Positions 30,431 through 42,869 are shown, counted from the stretch's first letter. The stretch: 64,000 nucleotides of DNA from Dermacentor variabilis (GCF_050947875.1 NW_027460291.1:29573589-29637588), one strand, 5' to 3'. Notes: generated from the letters alone by a model not told the origin. Numbers and translations are program-made.

Positions 30431-31838
30431 TCAGCCTCTCTGACTTTCGCTTGACCTTCTTTGTTGCTGTGTTGCCCACCCTACAGGCCGCATACTTGCT
30501 GGTAAGCTTCCTAGTTCTCTTCCTCCACTGTGAATCAATGTTTTTCCTCTACAGATACTTGGAAACACTCTCCCAGCCCATTTACTTTCTTCCATGTTCC
30601 TCAGCCGTTTTTCATACTCAATTTTACTGCGAGCTTCCCTCACTTCAAAACTAGTCCAGCCCATATCACCCTGCACAGCTTCATTTGTAGTCTTCCCGTG
30701 AGCGCCCAATGCTAGGCGACCCACTGACTTTTGGTTTCCGTCGAGTCCTGATTGTACCCCTGATTTAAAGCAAACAACTGCATTTCCAAAAGTAAGTCCT
30801 GGAACCATTACACCTTTCCACATACGTCGGAGGACCTTGTACCTATTGTATCCCCATAGCGCTCTGTGCTTCATTATGGCTGAATTTCTCTTCCCTTTCA
30901 CTGTTATTGTTTTTTCCTGTGTTTCCATATATCTATTGCCTTTGTTTATCCATATACCAAGGTATTTATATTCTGCTACCCGAGGTATTTCCTGGTCCTG
31001 TATCTCCACTGTCTGTTCGGTGTTTTCATTGAATACCAAGACACCTGATTTTCTAACGCTAAATTTCAAACTTAAATTGTTGCCTTCCTGTGCACAGATA
31101 TCTGCAAGATGTTGCAAATCACTTTGCTTGTTAGCTAGCAACACAATGTCGTCGGCATAAAATAAACCTGGGAGCTGCTACTCTACTACTGTACCCGCAT
31201 GTTTGTATGAGAGATTATACCCGATATTAATTCCTTCTAGCGCCCTCTCCATTCACTCATATATACATCATAAACAGCAGTGGGGATAAAGGGCACCTCT
31301 GCCTCAGTCCTTTGTTGATATGAACTTTCTCTTCACTCCTCATCCCTTCCCATTCAACGCAAACGGTATTTTCTAGGTAAATCGCTCTCAAAAGCTGTAG
31401 ACAATCGTCACCTAAGCCTTCCTCTTCCAGAATATCCCACAAAATATTGTGGTCTACGTTGTCATAGGCTCCTGCAATGTCTAAAAAGGCCACATACAAC
31501 GATCTGCTTTCTGCTTTTGATATTTCAACACACTGAGTAAGAACAAATAAGTTATCATCCAAACGCCTACCTATTCTGAAGCCATTCTGAAGCTCTCCCA
31601 AAATGCCATTATTCTCTGCCCATGCTGGAAGCTTTAATTTGATTGCCTGCATTGCTAGCCTGTATATTACCGATGTAATAATGGTCAACGGTCTATACGA
31701 GTGAATTCTGCCTTTCTCCCCCTTACCTTTATAGATTAAATTCATTCTACTTTCTCGCCAACTGTCTGGTATTCGTCTATCATTTAAAAATTTTTCCGCT
31801 GCTTTCATAACTGCTTTTCTGTTGGCTTTTACCGCCAT
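30431..31838 (-). pseudogene. LINE-A copy 2 reverse transcriptase
   Basis: Two long frames. 31838-31257 has the Tyr-Arg-Pro-Leu, Ala-Phe-Leu-Asp-Ile-Ala-Gly-Ala-Tyr-Asp and Leu-Arg-Gln-Arg-Cys-Pro-Leu-Ser-Pro blocks; the usual Gly before Cys-Pro is Arg. It ends at a stop. After a short broken stretch holding the Tyr-x-Asp-Asp box (a CGTCGGCATAAAA region near 31150), 31144-30431 carries the thumb and downstream part. It matches 2040-3520 domain by domain. Confidence 0.75.
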
Positions 31839-31845
31839 CTATCGG

Positions 31846-34800
31846 GCCGCTCAGTAACTATACGGTTTAATAATTTGATGCCCCTTCAGGTGGCCCTAAG
31901 CGCGTTGCTTACATAATCATGCGCGTGTATGTGTGTGTGTGTGTGCGTGTGTGTGTGCGTGGGCAACGGGTTGATGTATGAATATCCCTATGTTTACGTT
32001 AAGTTCAACACCGCGATGTTATAGTGATGTCTTTTCCGATTGCATTCCTTTTCGCGCTTCTACAATCGCTAGAGCGACGCTCCGCCCACGTTACTGACAT
32101 GATCAGCCGGCCGTGAACGGCGGGTGATATGAGTGGCAAACGAGCGGAAGGCATAGCTACAATATTGTGTCGTACTTGCACCTGGTTCCTTGTATGCACC
32201 AAAAAAAAAAAAAAGCTTAGCGAGATGTTTTTTTTTTTTTGCAGATATCAGTAACGTACACTCTGCTTATGACGCGTACGTTGTTTTCCAGCTGCGAACT
32301 AGCAAAGTTGGTAGGCCTAGTCGCATCCATCGCTTCGTTTCGCTTGCCTGGAGTCGGCAATGTTGGTTTTGGAAGGGAGAAACCATTCCTCCCATGAATG
32401 AAGGAGGAAAGTTGCTCCATTTAAAGACGAACATAGGAAACATCACCGTTTCTCCCTTAATGGAGCAATGGCCACTTCTTCTTTTCTTATAGTGCACAAA
32501 GTCTGTTTAGTAAACTTTGTATGGTTTTACTTGCTTTTGTGCACCCGCGACTCTTATCGGCCGGTACCAATTGTAGTGTTAGCCAGAATTGCTGCTTTTA
32601 ACATTGTTTTCTAAAAGTAACGCGTAATTTTTGCCACAGAAGTCGCCTATCAGCAGCATGAAGCTACGTAGGAAAACATTATTGATATCGTGTCATTTTA
32701 GGCACGCTTCTTGTTAGTGGTATATTGATCAGGGACAATGATCAAAGGTAGCAATATTATAACGCAATAAAACAGGTTTACTAACTGCGTGGCGCGAGGA
32801 GATCCAGATGACCAATGCACTTCTAGGTAAATCTGAGAGTAAATAAGCATATATATCCACGACGTATATGTAAGAGGAAATTATCAAATAGTCTAAATGC
32901 AATAATTGAAAAAGTGAAATCTCTCTACCGGATTAAACGCGTTCCTTTTAAAAGCTGCAGTAGCCCCAGGTGAACCAATCGACTCTCCGACGAAAGGAAC
33001 CAATGCAATTAATGGACGTTAATATGAACAACAGTGTTAGGGAAAATATATTGCATATGGTACTCACACTGCATCAGGGAGACCGGGAAGTCTTTACCAA
33101 TGTAATCTCCGTGGCTTGTCTGGCGATATCCTTCAACGTGCCAGCAGGCGAAATGAAGTAGAAACATATAGTCTAATGGAATAGGATTTCCTACTCAGGT
33201 CTTATTCGACTTCAGAGTTAACTATTAAAATTATCGAACACACGTGTCCGTTCGAATGTAACGCATAAGAGCGCTTTTGAAATCTCGAAGGTGAGGAGCC
33301 TATGTAAGTGAGGACCCTTATACCGAATGATTGTGCGGCTGGAGAGTCGTGGCTGTTGCGCAGAGGCGCACTAGTTCCTGAGACAATTAATGCACGGGTG
33401 CTAATCGGTTTCTGCTGAACACGTTCGCAGTTCTCATTCAATATAAACACCCCGTTTTGGGGCAGCCTGTAAATCTGCTAATTTGATACAGGCAAGGGAA
33501 AAAAATTTTTACAGTCTCAGCATGTCTGCAACCCATTAAAACTGGGTGCCCAATGTAGTACCACGCTTACTTTTTCCAAGGGCCACAGCTGCCCTACAAA
33601 TGTAATTACTTGTATGTGAGGCATGCCGTTCTTTTAATTGCTTCATTATTGTTCTTATGATAGAGTCAGTATGAGATTAGGGACTTGACCTTGCTGTTAT
33701 ATTGTGGCCCAGTTTAGGCGACTACAGCAAAGCGCAGGACGAGCTCACACCTGCTGTATCGGCCAATAACCGGAAATGAGCCACGCATGTGGGTTCCGCG
33801 AAGAGGGGACGCGGGCAACACTCAAGCGTGAAGATGAAAGTTGGGGGGTGCTTGAGGTCATGCCACCGTTAATGCCCATGCACTTCTGGAATGTCCCGTC
33901 GTCCGTCTCGGTCACGGAAATTGGGCGACGCGACGCTGCCCAGCCAGTTTGATGTTTGGCATCCGCGTGCGCCTTCTGAGAATGCCCGTGAAGATGGCGG
34001 TAGCTTTAAACCACTTAGCCGGCTATGGCCGATGAATGCTTTTGTGCGATTGCCATCGGGTCCCAATTATGGTGTTTGTATTTCAAGCGAACCGGCACAC
34101 AGCTGCACGGGAGACAGATTCCTCAGTACTGGCAGGGTAGCCTGCTGTCCGGCGCATATGCAGTCAATAGTCCATGATTTCACGGAACATTCTCGGCAGC
34201 TTGCATGGCGGCCGTTTGCAGGTGAAAAGAGGGAAGACATCAGGGGCCGATACTCGCAGCCCGACGTAGGGGAGAGGGAGATGGCACGTGTCTTTGAGAA
34301 ATCCTATCCCGTGGCGTGTTCTAAAGAGTGCCACGGTTTCCACCAATGCCGTGTGCGGCACGAAGGTAGTTGTGCTATTGGTTACAATGATGTGAACTCG
34401 CATGTGTGACTGGCTGGTTTGCGAATCCTTTGTACAACTGAGGGCTTAAAAAGTCATGTTTGGTTGTGTGAAGGGGGAGCGGAGCTTCGGACTTGGACTC
34501 GGACAGACGCTTCGGCGTTTGAATAAAACGTCACTTCGTCGGACAACGGCTCTTCCTTCGCGCTGCCACCATGCACTCGAATCATCGAGGGGCGCCGACA
34601 TCGCACCGTCAACACGTTCCCTCCTTGACTAGCGTTGAAGCTACAAGAGGACAAAGGGAAAGGAATTTAACTGATAGTGCACCGGATAACTAAAAACAAC
34701 CGTTTATAATACAGAAGCTGCTTAGTTGAGCGGACGTGTAGTTGGGAACGGCAGGTATGAAATATAAGATAAGCGCTACATGTTTTTCTCAGAAATGAGA

Positions 34801-34869
34801 CTCGATAATAATTTATTTCGTTTACACCCCTAGAAAAAAGCCGGAGGACGCGGCTACTTTCTCTTTTTT
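31846..34869. other. Unassigned DNA with small repeats
   Basis: It contains a GT-rich microsatellite (31924-31961), an A14/T12 snap-back near 32202-32241, and a 10-bp inverted repeat TTGCTCCATT/AATGGAGCAA at 32413-32422 and 32460-32469. A 172-codon open frame at 33891-34409 has no family I recognise. The end of this region (34430-34640), with AATAAAA near 34523, could be part of an LTR, but nothing confirms it. Confidence 0.45.
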
Positions 34870-35090
34870 TTCTTTTTTAATTGTGCAAAGTCTGGCGTTT
34901 TGCGTCTGGCAGCATGATTATGAGGCACCCCGCTGTTCAGTTCTCATCCCCTGGGGAGCTTTAACGTGCACCTAAACAGCAACACACGAGTGTTTTTCTA
35001 TTTCGTCCCCATCGAATTCCGCGACCTGGTTTGAAGCCGTGAGCTTACTTTTAGCAGCGTAGTGCCATGCCTACTATGTTGCCACTAATC
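34870..35090 (-). repeat. tRNA-derived SINE, degraded copy
   Basis: Minus-strand copy of the 36719-36950 family. It shares the GATTATGAGGCAC, CGTGCACCTAAA, GTGTTTTTCTATTTCG and CCCCATCGAA segments, with a damaged head. Both promoter boxes are eroded. Confidence 0.6.
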
Positions 35091-36699
35091 AGGCTACCGC
35101 GCCATTTTTTTGTTAGCATCGACTGGACAAAAAATTTCCGCACGGCTTACGGGCCAAAGATTAGCATGTACAATGGCTACCTAAAACTGTTTTCGGCATG
35201 CGAGGTCGGACCGCAATAATAAAAAAAAAAACCCTATCAATTACTCCGCATTCTGTTACGCGAAGAAGACGGAGACATGAATGGAACTTTGCACTGAACT
35301 TATTTTTTTTTCTATAAGAACACGTCCTTTTAATATGAGTACAAGGCGCCGTACAGGGCAGACATGTTTTATTTGTGTGAAGCCGCAAGCAGGAAGTTTA
35401 GATGTGTTTTTCCGCCTGCGTTTCGAAAAACCGCCTCATGGAAAACCGTATGTTCAAAAACCCACACGAGGGATACATACTGCTTGAAGAACAAGAAAAT
35501 TATTTGTTGTCCAAAGGGAACCATGGAATAACATTGTAGAATAAAAGCCGACACTGCGGTCGCAATGCAACTGGAAACAACGAGGGTCGTTAAAAAAATC
35601 AAATGAAATAAAGAATAGAAAGAAAGACATCCATTGCTAAGGTATAAAGACATGTCATATGCAATTATAAACACCGTTAGAGCGGTCTGAATGCATATAT
35701 CAGCGCGCGAAGTAGTAAGAATGACCTTTCCGAGAAGTACCGCTAGCAGTTTGCAACTGCTCGACCTTGATACGGCCATATCCACTTCGATCGTAGCGCG
35801 GTCGCAGTATTTTTCGTCATTGCGCGCCTCACTGCAAAGCATGCGCCACCACCAGCCGCTCCTTCCTCTCGACTGTATTCTCTAGTGCGAACGTTGAGAA
35901 ACGGGTCATGTGACAACTTGGCTCCTCTCTCGCGCTTCTTTCTGGACATGCTGCGCCATCACGGGAAGCTGCCAAAAAGTCCGCGCGAGACCTCAGAGAT
36001 GAGAAGCGTAGTGCGCCGGTTCCTGCGAGCGCTCAGAATTGTTCCCTCGCTTGTCGCGTACTCACTGGCACATAATGGTCCAAGCTAACGAACCGTTCAT
36101 TGAAGAGCTGCGTCATTGCCATGATGGCGCCGCTCGCTAAACCGTTGGTGCGAAAAGCGGCACATACCCGGCGTATTTTGTGACGCAGCCTCGAAATGGG
36201 TCGGGTTGCTGTCCTTCAAGAAACCTTGTGACATGGTTTCGATTCCGCTGAACATCGGCGAAATTTAGAGGAACTTGTTCGTCATTGCAGGGCGGCACTT
36301 TCCGAGTAGCGCATAGCTAGGGACGTATAACGTAAAAGTATTCCAATATGTTTTTTATTCCAATATCCCGACGCCAAATTTGCGTAATCGCCGACGCAAG
36401 CATCGGGCGGTCACCAGCTGTGTTGTCTGTACAAACCAATCAAATGCTCCCCTCTTTCATAGGAGGTCACTTTTGCTTGCTTGAAATAGGAATAACATTG
36501 CCTGCACTGAGCGGCTTGTCTTATCTAATTGACTCACAAGAGGCGAGGAGCATGCTCAAGTAGAGATGGATTCGATCGGGCCGAGCCACTGCACTGAATA
36601 TCGAGAACCGGAGGAAGAGGGTCGTGCTGGTGTCTGCGATTGGTCCGCTAAATTTCTCTTACTAAGCTTGCGGTGGCTCGTCTACAAACGTGGTGGCAT
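35091..36699. other. Unassigned DNA
   Basis: No coding sequence or known repeat was recognised. The GC-rich stretch at 35880-36060 has short open frames only. Confidence 0.45.
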
Positions 36700-36718
36700 G
36701 CAACGGAAGCTTAAAAAT

Positions 36719-36950
36719 TAAATGACGTGGTTTTACGTGCCAAAACCACTTTCTGATTATGAGGCACGCCGTAGTGGAGGACTCCGGAAATTTGGACCAC
36801 CTCGGTTTCTTTAACGCGCACCTAAATCAAAGTACACGGGTGTTTTCGCATTTCGCCCCCATCGAAATGCGGCCGCCATGGCCGGGATTCGATCCCGCGA
36901 CCTCGTGCTCAGCAGCCCAACACCATAGCCACTGAGCAACCACGGCGGGT
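36719..36950 (-). repeat. tRNA-derived SINE with target-site duplication
   Basis: Read on the minus strand it starts ACCCGCCGTGG. It has a pol III A box (GTTGCTCAGTGG, 36940-36929) and a B-box-like GGGATCGAATCCC (36896-36884), then a unique body. A 19-bp target duplication flanks it (36700-36718 and 36951-36969, GCAACGGMAGCTTAAAAAT, one mismatch). The layout resembles tick Ruka-type SINEs. It would be mobilised by a partner LINE. Confidence 0.85.
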
Positions 36951-37204
36951 GCAACGGCAGCTTAAAAATGACGCTAAAACGGATCTTCAGCAAAGAAGAG
37001 TTGGCAGAACAAGGTCGTATACGTGCCGAAAGTGCTCGAAAACGTTATACGGCCACGCAAAACGTTTTATATCACGCAAATAAACCCATGCTCTCCGGCA
37101 GAGGCGAGTAGCCAGAGCCGGAGTGATCACCGGCAGCCATCTTTTATTTTTTTTTCGGTACGGGGCAGGCTGCGGCTATTCAGAAACAAAATTCAATTTT
37201 ATTC

Positions 37205-37555
37205 GGCATATTAATGCATCTTTAACGCGTACAAGTCACTTTGACGCGGTAAGTTATTGCGGTTTTGTGACGTCGCGTGAGAGGCAGGTGAAGTGGGATC
37301 AGCCCGAAAACATTTGACCAATAGCCGAGGGCTCATGGCAAAAAGACGTCGAATCAGAATTAACTATTTTTGTTTTGTTCGGTCAAATTATGCATAATCA
37401 GTGTGTACACATCATATCAGATGGGGAGCTGTAGCGGTTTTTGTGACGTCGCGTGACAGACAGGTGAAGTGGATGTGGTCCAAAAAGTATTTGACCAATC
37501 ACGGTGGGCTGACTGCAGAATTGAAATAGAAAATTTTGGAATATTTTTACGTTAT
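37205..37555. repeat. Diverged tandem repeat, unit about 175 bp
   Basis: The block beginning GCGGTTTTGTGACGTCGCGTGA at 37259 recurs at 37434. Each is followed by CAGGTGAAGTGG and ATTTGACCAAT, with weaker similarity before it (TGCAT/GTACA segments). There are two units. The CCAAT-like and CRE-like TGACGTC motifs are noted but their meaning is unknown. Confidence 0.7.
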
Positions 37556-37879
37556 GGCGCCCCTTGTTACTCAAGTTGACGTCAAAGGCGTTCTTTGGAG
37601 ACCAGCAGAGAACGAGTGGCGCATACCTAGTGCTCCAAGTTGGTGTCGACGAGTTTTGATAAGAAAGTATCAAATCACCTATTGGAGCAAAAAAGCCGGC
37701 GTCTGTAGATGCGAAACGGCGCCTAAATTCCTATTAGCTGCAACACCACGTCACGTGCGCGCCTCAAGAGAGCAGAGCGCGTGAAGGGGAAGGCCTGCTG
37801 CCGCGATGGTGCGTCAGGTGTTGCGCGAGGGGAGAGTGTATCACCGCGGCACCACGACACGCTCGCTCCCACAAGTCTG

Positions 37880-39175
37880 TGTTATCCACGCGTTCCTTCT
37901 CCGCGCAAGCTCTCGTCAGCACTCTAACTTCTCACTCATACGCACGGCCTACAAGGCTGCATTGGGCCTCCCTGACTGCACTGGCACAGAGCGCATGGAA
38001 AGTCTTGGTATTTTCAACACATATGATAAACAAGCCGCGGCAGTCTTGATAGCGCAGAGAGAGACTCAAGTTACAACCTAAGGGAGCTTTACTACAAATG
38101 CTTTACTACCACTTGGCGGCCCAGTTCTACGGGGAGGAGACGCACCAAGTACCCAGACAAGAAAGGGAACACATACACGTGAACATAATGCCCAAGAACA
38201 TGCACCTCATGGTTATAACGCCGGCCGCAGACGAGCGGCAAGCGGCCGCTCTCACAAGGTTACGCAGCCACCCAAAGCCAAACTATAGAGACGCAAGTCC
38301 CTACTCCTCAAGGCAGAGATCATTTGCGGCGGTCGTCAGTTGAAGGACCCAAGCGATCACGTCGGCTACGATCCGCACTAAGAGCACGGCCGTGGCAGAG
38401 GCGACAGCCAAAGCACTACCCATAGGAGCGGCAGAGGGAAAGAGGGAATGTGCACATGTTCTCGCGCATTCGCAGGAAGCCTTACGACTGACACTCAGGG
38501 GCGTCCTCCCTCGGAGCATTCTAGGCATACCAGAAACCAACCTTCGAGCAGACCACGCCATCGCATCGTGTCTCACAAACGAAGGTGTACAGGGAAACGA
38601 ACGCGCGGACCGCCTGGCTCAAGGACTAATTTTCCGTGCCGCGGACACAGCGACCCGGGCGGAATAGCTGACACCTGCACTGCCGCTAGATATCCTCGAC
38701 CTCGACAGCCAAATACGTGCCCGGCAGACAATGGCGCCGCCGCACCCTAAACTCACAGGCTGGCAGTCCAGGGGCTGCAGATGGCTACATACAAACACGT
38801 ATACCAACATACACACACTGAGCAAAATACGCCCGCCCCAATACGATGACTGCGGTCCTTAGCGGCAACACACCAACCCTCAAACATATCACTTGGCATT
38901 GCAAACAAAGACCGGCAGAGGGTAACTTGCCCCTCGGCCCACGCAACTAATCTGAATGGTCATCGTAGGCGCGACTCGCATGGCAGGACCTGGGAAGCCA
39001 GCAGGCAACCTTGGACCAGGCCGAACGACCCACTAGAGCCAGTGTGGCCCTAGGATAGGGGCTCCACCCGTAAGTACCTCATTCGGCTATTTAAATGAAA
39101 TGTTTGTTCCTCCCCCTCCTCGGCAATCGCTATGCAGGAATTAATGTGTGATAAAGGAGAATAAATTCAAAAGGA
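37880..39175 (+). pseudogene. I-clade-like LINE 3' remnant (LINE-C relative)
   Basis: The decayed C-terminal half of an ORF2. RT-thumb sequence (Ala-Leu-Gly-Leu-Pro-Asp-Cys-Thr, then Gly-Ile-Phe-Asn-Thr) lies at about 37950-38040. A His-Val-Asn-Ile-Met-Pro-Lys-Asn-Met-His connector lies near 38180. RNase H pieces are Ala-Glu-Ala-Thr near 38394 and Gly-Asn-Glu-Arg-Ala-Asp-Arg-Leu near 38596. Frames change many times. An AATAAA lies near 39160 at the presumed 3' end. The order matches LINE-C (22150-23340), but the sequences are clearly different subfamilies. Confidence 0.65.
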
Positions 39176-39185
39176 AATGCCTTCT

Positions 39186-39265
39186 CGGTAGTGAGTTTCG
39201 AACCTACAACCACACGCACTCAGAAGCCGCGTATCTTAGCCACTGGGCTCAACCAGCGCCTCCTA
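39186..39265 (-). repeat. tRNA-like SINE head or tRNA pseudogene
   Basis: On the minus strand there is an A-box-like TGAGCCCAGTGG (39251-39240) and a B box GGTTCGAAACTC (39204-39193) at tRNA-like spacing. The arms do not form a convincing full cloverleaf, so I treat it as a tRNA-derived repeat and not a tRNA gene. Confidence 0.5.
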
Positions 39266-39828
39266 GATAGGAGGCCTGTGCACTCTGACATATTACACCA
39301 TGCTACTTGGATCGAAATTACCATTTCCAAGCGGCGACGTGAAAATCACTGTGGCTTACTTGGGAGCGTCCCCAATAGATTCTATCCTACCTTACCCGAC
39401 AGCCATATATGGCTCTTGGGCAAGGTAGGATAACGTCAGGGATCGAAATGCACCGGCCTTGTGCTATAAGGCGTTGACCTTGCGTCTCAACGCGCTCGCT
39501 CGCCCACAAGCAGTTCATAACTTGAAGGACCGCTCAGCCGCGTTCAGTTGGAAATTGTTGCCTTCGCGTTCAGAATTAATTCATAAGCGCTTAGGTGTAC
39601 TCGGCTTTTGTTTTTCGAGCAGCAGTAGCTACCCAGTCCTGTGTGTACAATGGCCTACGCCGGCGTGCGTTTCGTTGAAGAGCGGCACGTATATACACTG
39701 CGCCACATATTCAGTGACCCAAGTTGGTTCGATCATTGGTTTCAACACTGTTAACTCCGCACAGCAGCCAAATGAGCTACCCATCCAACAATAAACTGCC
39801 CAGTGATTAAGGTAGGCGTGAAAAAGGC

Positions 39829-39937
<109 letters not shown>

Positions 39938-40563
39938 GGACCCGTAATGGTCGAGAAGTACACATAGCCCTTTAACACATTATTAAGTGAACTGGGGAAA
40001 GCCATGTAGTCTAACGATGCGGACGTACACAGAACAACAGCACACAGCGATGCATAATGACGCTATGTGATGCTTTCTCCAACAACATGGAAATTATTTG
40101 TGTAATATCGGTGTTTCTGTCGATGCGATATAAATCAAAAGGGTCTGCAAGTTCGCCCTCGCACCACTGCCGAAGCGTTACACCAGCAGATAAGTAGCAA
40201 CTGATCGGATATAGCAGTAATAACTCGTGTGTCCAATGTGGTAAAGAATTGCAAAACAGGGCGAGTTGGTTGATTTCCACGGTAAAAGCAGCGCAAAAAT
40301 CACGGCAACACAAGACAGAGAAATAGAACACGCGCTGATAAAGTTCGCGCCACAAGATGGCGCCACCATGATTATGCGCCCGGTAACCCAGCATTCCGCG
40401 AACATTTACTGTCTGTAAGCGCAACCCGCAACACGCTACTATTCACCACAAGCTTTAGATCGCACTGGGCATGCAGCTCTGTTTTTCTGCAAGGCCTGTA
40501 TATTAGGCAAGGTAGCAAGCATCACCTAACCGTACACACCGAGCGAAAACGTTCTCGGTCACC

Positions 40564-40599
40564 GCGCTACGGTAATAGGGAAGGACAATACCGTAGCGC
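40564..40599. repeat. 11-bp perfect inverted repeat
   Basis: GCGCTACGGTA at 40564-40574 and TACCGTAGCGC at 40589-40599, with a 14-base loop. The motif resembles those near 28610 and 28700. Confidence 0.85.
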
Positions 40600-40817
40600 A
40601 ATCCTTGTGGTGACGTGGCAATGCTCAAGCTCTCACGTGCGTTTCCTTAGAAGCAGCACGTTGCCTGAAAGGGCAGCCCGGCGCAACGCAGAACCGCGCC
40701 ATTCGCGGCGCATTTACGCTACACCGGTGAAAAATAGGCGCTTGGACGCGGCCGGCGTGGCAGTAGACCATGTTCTTTTCCATGTCCCATCCGCTAGACC
40801 TGAGTGAATTAAGCGCT

Positions 40818-40854
40818 AGCTCGTCTGGCCGGCATGCTGCCGGCCAGACTAGCT
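40818..40854. repeat. 17-bp hairpin, 3-base loop
   Basis: Arms 40818-40834 and 40838-40854 (AGCTCGTCTGGCCGGCA and its complement) pair at 16 of 17 positions. It may be the centre or terminus of a foldback element. No T run follows, so it is not an obvious terminator. Confidence 0.85.
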
Positions 40855-41578
40855 GAAGTGATTGAAGAGCCGACTGGAGAGATTGAGCTTAGCTTGCGGC
40901 TTCGGCAAACGAGAGAGTGCTTGCTCGCACTGATTGCCACGTGAGGCAACACGTGATTCTCACGCAGCTGCGAGTCACGTTTAACGCGCCGGACTATACC
41001 AGGGGCTAATTTTTGGTGATCCTTGGGCTCTATTCTTGACACGCCAGGCGGCAGCACTGCGGTCAATATCAGCGATGTTGGCTTTCTGATTGGCTGTCGG
41101 AAGGTCACCATGGCAGAAATTTCTGCCGCGAAGCGGAGATATTGCGGAACGCACTTTTACGTTTTCACCAAGATGAGGAAACAGGCTGAGGAGCTGCAGA
41201 CTATTTCGAATAAAATTTTTCTGTGATCGTTGGCAGCTGTACAGCGATGTAGCGCTCGAAAATGTAAGTGACCGGTAGCGTGCACAAGCCCGCGGCACTG
41301 AATCTACATTTTCGCGAATATGTGGTGGCCTTCCAAGATAGGTGCTATGTCAGCTTGTTGATTGGCTACAGGTATATCATATGAGGAGCGTCACAGGAAG
41401 AGTCGTTTAGTAAACGTCAAAGTGACGTTTCGCTGGGCCTCGCTTGCACAGGTGTTCAGCCATAATTTGTGGCGCAACGAGCCGCACGAATTATGCTAAT
41501 GAATGGCCATATCTGATGGCGGCCGAGAGGCACGTGCATCGCAGCATTTTCCCCGTCATTCGGTGCAATGAAAAAAAA

Positions 41579-41579
<1 letters not shown>

Positions 41580-41646
<67 letters not shown>
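41580..41646. repeat. (TA)n microsatellite
   Basis: About 33 TA units at the edge of unassigned DNA, before LINE-B copy 2. Confidence 0.97.
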
Positions 41647-41649
<3 letters not shown>

Positions 41650-41994
41650 TCATAACGTGTGCTCATAAAATTTGCGTCGCTTTCGAGCGGTGTTGGCATT
41701 TGTGTGTTGGGCCATCGTTTTTATAAAGAAAACGGCTTTATTTGAAATAATATTGGTTTAACATTCGAAATATTCTTCCACTTCCACGCAGTGAATAGCA
41801 TTGGAGAGATTGTCTCCCTGTCTGACCCCTTTCTTTGTAGGTATAATCCTACTTTTCTTGAGGAGAATTAAGGTGCTGTGCACTCTCTGTAGATACTTTC
41901 CAAGATATTTACGTAAGTGTCTTGTACTCCTTCCTTACGTAATACCTCTATGACTGCTGGTATCTCGACTGAATCAAAAGCCTTTTCGTAATCT

Positions 41995-42653
41995 ATGAAA
42001 GCCATTTAGAGAGGCTGATTGCACTATTACCTGATTACCGGATTGCTGACATGGATGTGATCGACTGTAGAGTATCCCTTCCTGAAACCCGTCTGTTCCC
42101 TTGGTTGACTGAAGTCCAGTGTTGCCCTTATTGGGGATTTTCTTGCTGAATATTTTATATAATATTGGAAGTATGCTATAATAGGCCTATAATTTTTCAA
42201 TTCTTTACCGTCTTGCTTTTCGGGGATTAGTATAATTTTGGCATTCTTCAAGTTCTCTGGGACTCTTGCAGTCGATAGACACTTCGAATAAATGGCCGCT
42301 CGTTTTTCAAGCATTATGTCTACACCATCTTTGATTAAATCTATTGATAGTCCATCTTCTCCTGCTGCTTTACTTAGTTTCATATGTCGCAAGGCCCTTC
42401 TAACTTCACCGCTAGTTATAGAAAGAGCCCCTTTAACCTGTTCATTACTACTTTGGATGGAGGTATTGTGGCTGTTTTGGGTACTGTACAAGTCAGTATA
42501 GAATTCATCCGCTGCTTTTTCCATATCTTCGAGATTGCTGATATTATCCTGCTTATTTTTCAGTGCGTACATCTTGGTTTGTCCTATGCCAAGGTTCCTT
42601 CTCACTGATTTCATGCTGCGTCCATTTTTTACTGCTTCCTCACTCTTTTTCAT
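41995..42653 (-). pseudogene. LINE-B copy 2 reverse transcriptase part
   Basis: It starts with the basic linker (Lys-Met-Tyr-Ala-Leu-Lys-Asn-Lys near 42570) and continues with Leu-Ser-Lys-Ala-Ala-Gly-Glu-Asp-Gly, Ile-Leu-Ile-Pro-Glu-Lys-Gln-Asp and Thr-Gly-Phe-Arg-Lys-Gly-Tyr-Ser-Thr-Val-Asp-His. A palm-A-like 'AFIDYEKAFDS' block lies just beyond, near 42000, in another frame. The catalytic YADD-type box is absent because the copy is truncated. Confidence 0.7.
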
Positions 42654-42869
42654 GTTATAATTTTGAATATCTCGTATTTTCTGCTTCTTAATCAGTTTTC
42701 ACAGTACTCTGGATTGTGTCTGATCTCTTGAGTTGGACATTTTCATTATTTGTCTTTATTTATTAGGTCCTTTGTTACTTGGGAGGGCATAACTACTGGT
42801 TGCCTTGGTGCCTTACCTCCGTGTTCGATTGCTGCTTCTTAAGCCAGCCTAATTATGGTTTCAATCATT

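Larger units (their letters stand above)
29763..31845 (-). mobile_element. LINE-A copy 2, 5'-truncated
   Basis: The minus-strand 3' half of LINE-A: RT, C-terminal knuckle, 3'-UTR with an expanded CAA run, and a GGAT (CATC) tail at the low-coordinate end. The 5' end is truncated at the start of the RT, as usual for LINEs. It is less decayed than copy 1. Confidence 0.85.

Noticed and set aside
33068..33150. Possible further PLBD exon on the minus strand before a GTGAGT
   Set aside because: The translated piece is only vaguely like the family, the phase at the donor differs from the other exons, no good acceptor is present, and the intervening conserved PLBD blocks are absent between it and 28458.
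33891..34409. 172-codon open frame on the plus strand
   Set aside because: No recognisable domain, no splice or codon-use support, and a GC-rich setting where long open frames arise by chance.
34430..34640. LTR-like stretch with AATAAAA
   Set aside because: No TG...CA ends, polypurine tract, partner LTR or adjacent pol; left unassigned.
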